Positions 12,289 to 13,092 of a DNA stretch of 13,092 nt are shown piece after piece; position 1 is the first letter of the stretch; each line of letters begins with the position of its first letter. The notes below the pieces were generated by a model. It saw only the letters and a program-made list of their open reading frames with translations, made no database searches and was not told the DNA's origin. A program made the translations under genes and the position numbers. Origin of the DNA: Desulfobulbaceae bacterium UBA5611 (lineage in GTDB: Bacteria > Desulfobacterota > Desulfobulbia > Desulfobulbales > Desulfocapsaceae); contig DIKT01000003.1 of assembly GCA_002424635.1 (NCBI GenBank), positions 1-13,092 on the forward strand, written 5' to 3'.

Positions 12289-13092
12289 ATGCTAAAAATT
12301 TTAAATAACGCGGATTATAGAAATATTGAGCAGGCGGTGCATGCCGGTGAAGAAAGACGAGGGCTGCGGTCCGGATGCCGGAAAGATAGGGCCGGGGTCG
12401 GGTTAAGCCAGGAGCAGCTGGACACCCTTTTTGAACAATGGGCTGGTGTTGACCTGCCCCGGTTCCTGCAGAGTCTTGCCGGGCCGCACACCAGGCAGAA
12501 GTTGCAGCAGTTCAGAGATGGGCCTGGGCCTGCCGGCTCTCTGTCAGCTCCTTGTTGTCAGATAATAGCTGCGCCTGCTGCACCAGGAAAGAAGCCAGGG
12601 GCGGGACTCATCATCAAATACGGTATTTTTGCCAGTCCTTTTGGTGCCTGTTTTCTGGCCATGACTGCTACAGGAGAACTGTGTCATCTGTCCTTTGTCG
12701 ATGATGACGAAGGCCCGTTGCACTATGCCGAACTGCGTCAGGCCTGGCCGCAGGCAACTATCATGGCCGATGAGGAGATAGGTAGTCTGCTGACCCCGAT
12801 ATTTTCTGCCGGTAAGTTGGGGCTGTTGGCACCCTGGCGAGTGCTGGTCGCCGGCACTGCCTTCCAGCTGCAGGTCTGGCAGACTCTGCTTGCTGTGCCC
12901 TTCGGCGCCGTCATCCATTATCAGGGTCTGGCTGACTTAATGGGTTATCCTGCCGCCTGCCGGGCGGTGGCCAGGGCCGTGGCCGCCAATCCGGTGGGCT
13001 ATCTGATCCCCTGTCACCGGGTGATCCGTAAATCAGGAGAGATTCATCACTATCACTGGGGCAGCATCAGGAAAAAAATAATGCTGGGTTGG
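12289..13092 (+). CDS. AraC-HTH/O6-alkylguanine-DNA methyltransferase, Ada-like (3' end missing)
   Basis: An open frame of 268 codons to the right edge, probably lacking only the last few residues. Residues 8-70 match the AraC-type HTH found in Ada proteins (LSQEQLDTLFEQWAGVDLPR, then FL). Residues 108-268 are the alkyltransferase: the N-terminal subdomain (YGIFASPFGACFLAM), GTAFQLQVWQTLLAVPFGAV (189-208), the helix around AACRAVARAVAANPVGYLIP and the active site PCHRV (241-245), where Cys242 takes the alkyl group irreversibly. The Ada N-terminal zinc domain that senses methyl-phosphotriesters is absent. The usual GGY before the conserved WG is HHY here (253-255), which is odd. The HTH is diverged in its first half. 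The ATG at 12289 is preceded by GAAGAG. It is the only plus-strand gene. Confidence 0.9.
   Translation, partial: MLKILNNADYRNIEQAVHAGEERRGLRSGCRKDRAGVGLSQEQLDTLFEQWAGVDLPRFLQSLAGPHTRQKLQQFRDGPGPAGSLSAPCCQIIAAPAAPGKKPGAGLIIKYGIFASPFGACFLAMTATGELCHLSFVDDDEGPLHYAELRQAWPQATIMADEEIGSLLTPIFSAGKLGLLAPWRVLVAGTAFQLQVWQTLLAVPFGAVIHYQGLADLMGYPAACRAVARAVAANPVGYLIPCHRVIRKSGEIHHYHWGSIRKKIMLGW

Noticed and set aside
12544..12918. Minus-strand frame of 124 codons inside the methyltransferase
   Set aside because: It is antisense to clear alkyltransferase sequence.
1..13092. CRISPR arrays, tRNA and rRNA genes
   Set aside because: No regularly spaced direct repeats, cloverleaf-like sequence or rRNA segments were seen; the repeats present are pairs of dispersed elements.

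Overview
The window looks like chromosomal DNA of an anaerobic, sulfur-cycling deltaproteobacterium (Desulfobacterota, perhaps a Desulfobulbales relative). This is inference from gene content: Hdr/GlpC-type cysteine-rich Fe-S proteins, secreted rhodaneses, a NapH-like ferredoxin membrane protein, large c-di-GMP proteins, ATTCCCGC-type hairpin repeats and apparent selenocysteine genes. No rRNA or tRNA gene is present to confirm it.

Layout. All protein genes except the last lie on the minus strand. (1) 1-547: 5' part of a NapH-like polyferredoxin membrane protein, cut by the window edge. (2) 548-1111: gene-free. (3) 1112-3255: a membrane GAF-GGDEF diguanylate cyclase followed by a 71-aa two-helix membrane protein. 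(4) 3495-4575: two different uracil-DNA-glycosylase-superfamily genes side by side, with a 143-bp terminal-inverted-repeat element directly upstream. (5) 4823-5224: an unrecognised four-helix membrane protein. (6) 5563-7926: an apparent operon of exported rhodanese, soluble HdrD/GlpC-like Fe-S protein and exported tandem rhodanese, ended by a likely intrinsic terminator near 5450. (7) 7991-8552: a mobile-element scrapyard holding the second 143-bp element, a 73-bp repeat and the C-terminal stub of an IS91-like transposase. (8) 8553-10520: an HD-GYP protein preceded by a 71-aa SHOCT protein, together a c-di-GMP turnover pair. (9) 10559-10699: a 141-bp inverted-repeat element. (10) 10699-11674: two adjacent reading frames, each interrupted by an in-frame TGA that is followed at the right distance by a SECIS-like hairpin. 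(11) 11675-11881: a LuxR-type helix-turn-helix fragment. (12) 11882-12288: gene-free, with a second 73-bp repeat. (13) 12289-end: an AraC-HTH/O6-alkylguanine methyltransferase on the plus strand, cut by the edge.

The most interesting part is 10699-11674. The first gene is a peroxiredoxin-like thioredoxin-fold protein whose redox site reads UxxC if TGA encodes selenocysteine. It is split in two by a conventional ORF caller. The second is a small Cys-rich protein with a GGSG-U-SG motif that I do not recognise, and it may be an undescribed selenoprotein. The rest is mostly ordinary chromosomal content with several families of small non-autonomous repeats inserted next to gene starts and ends.
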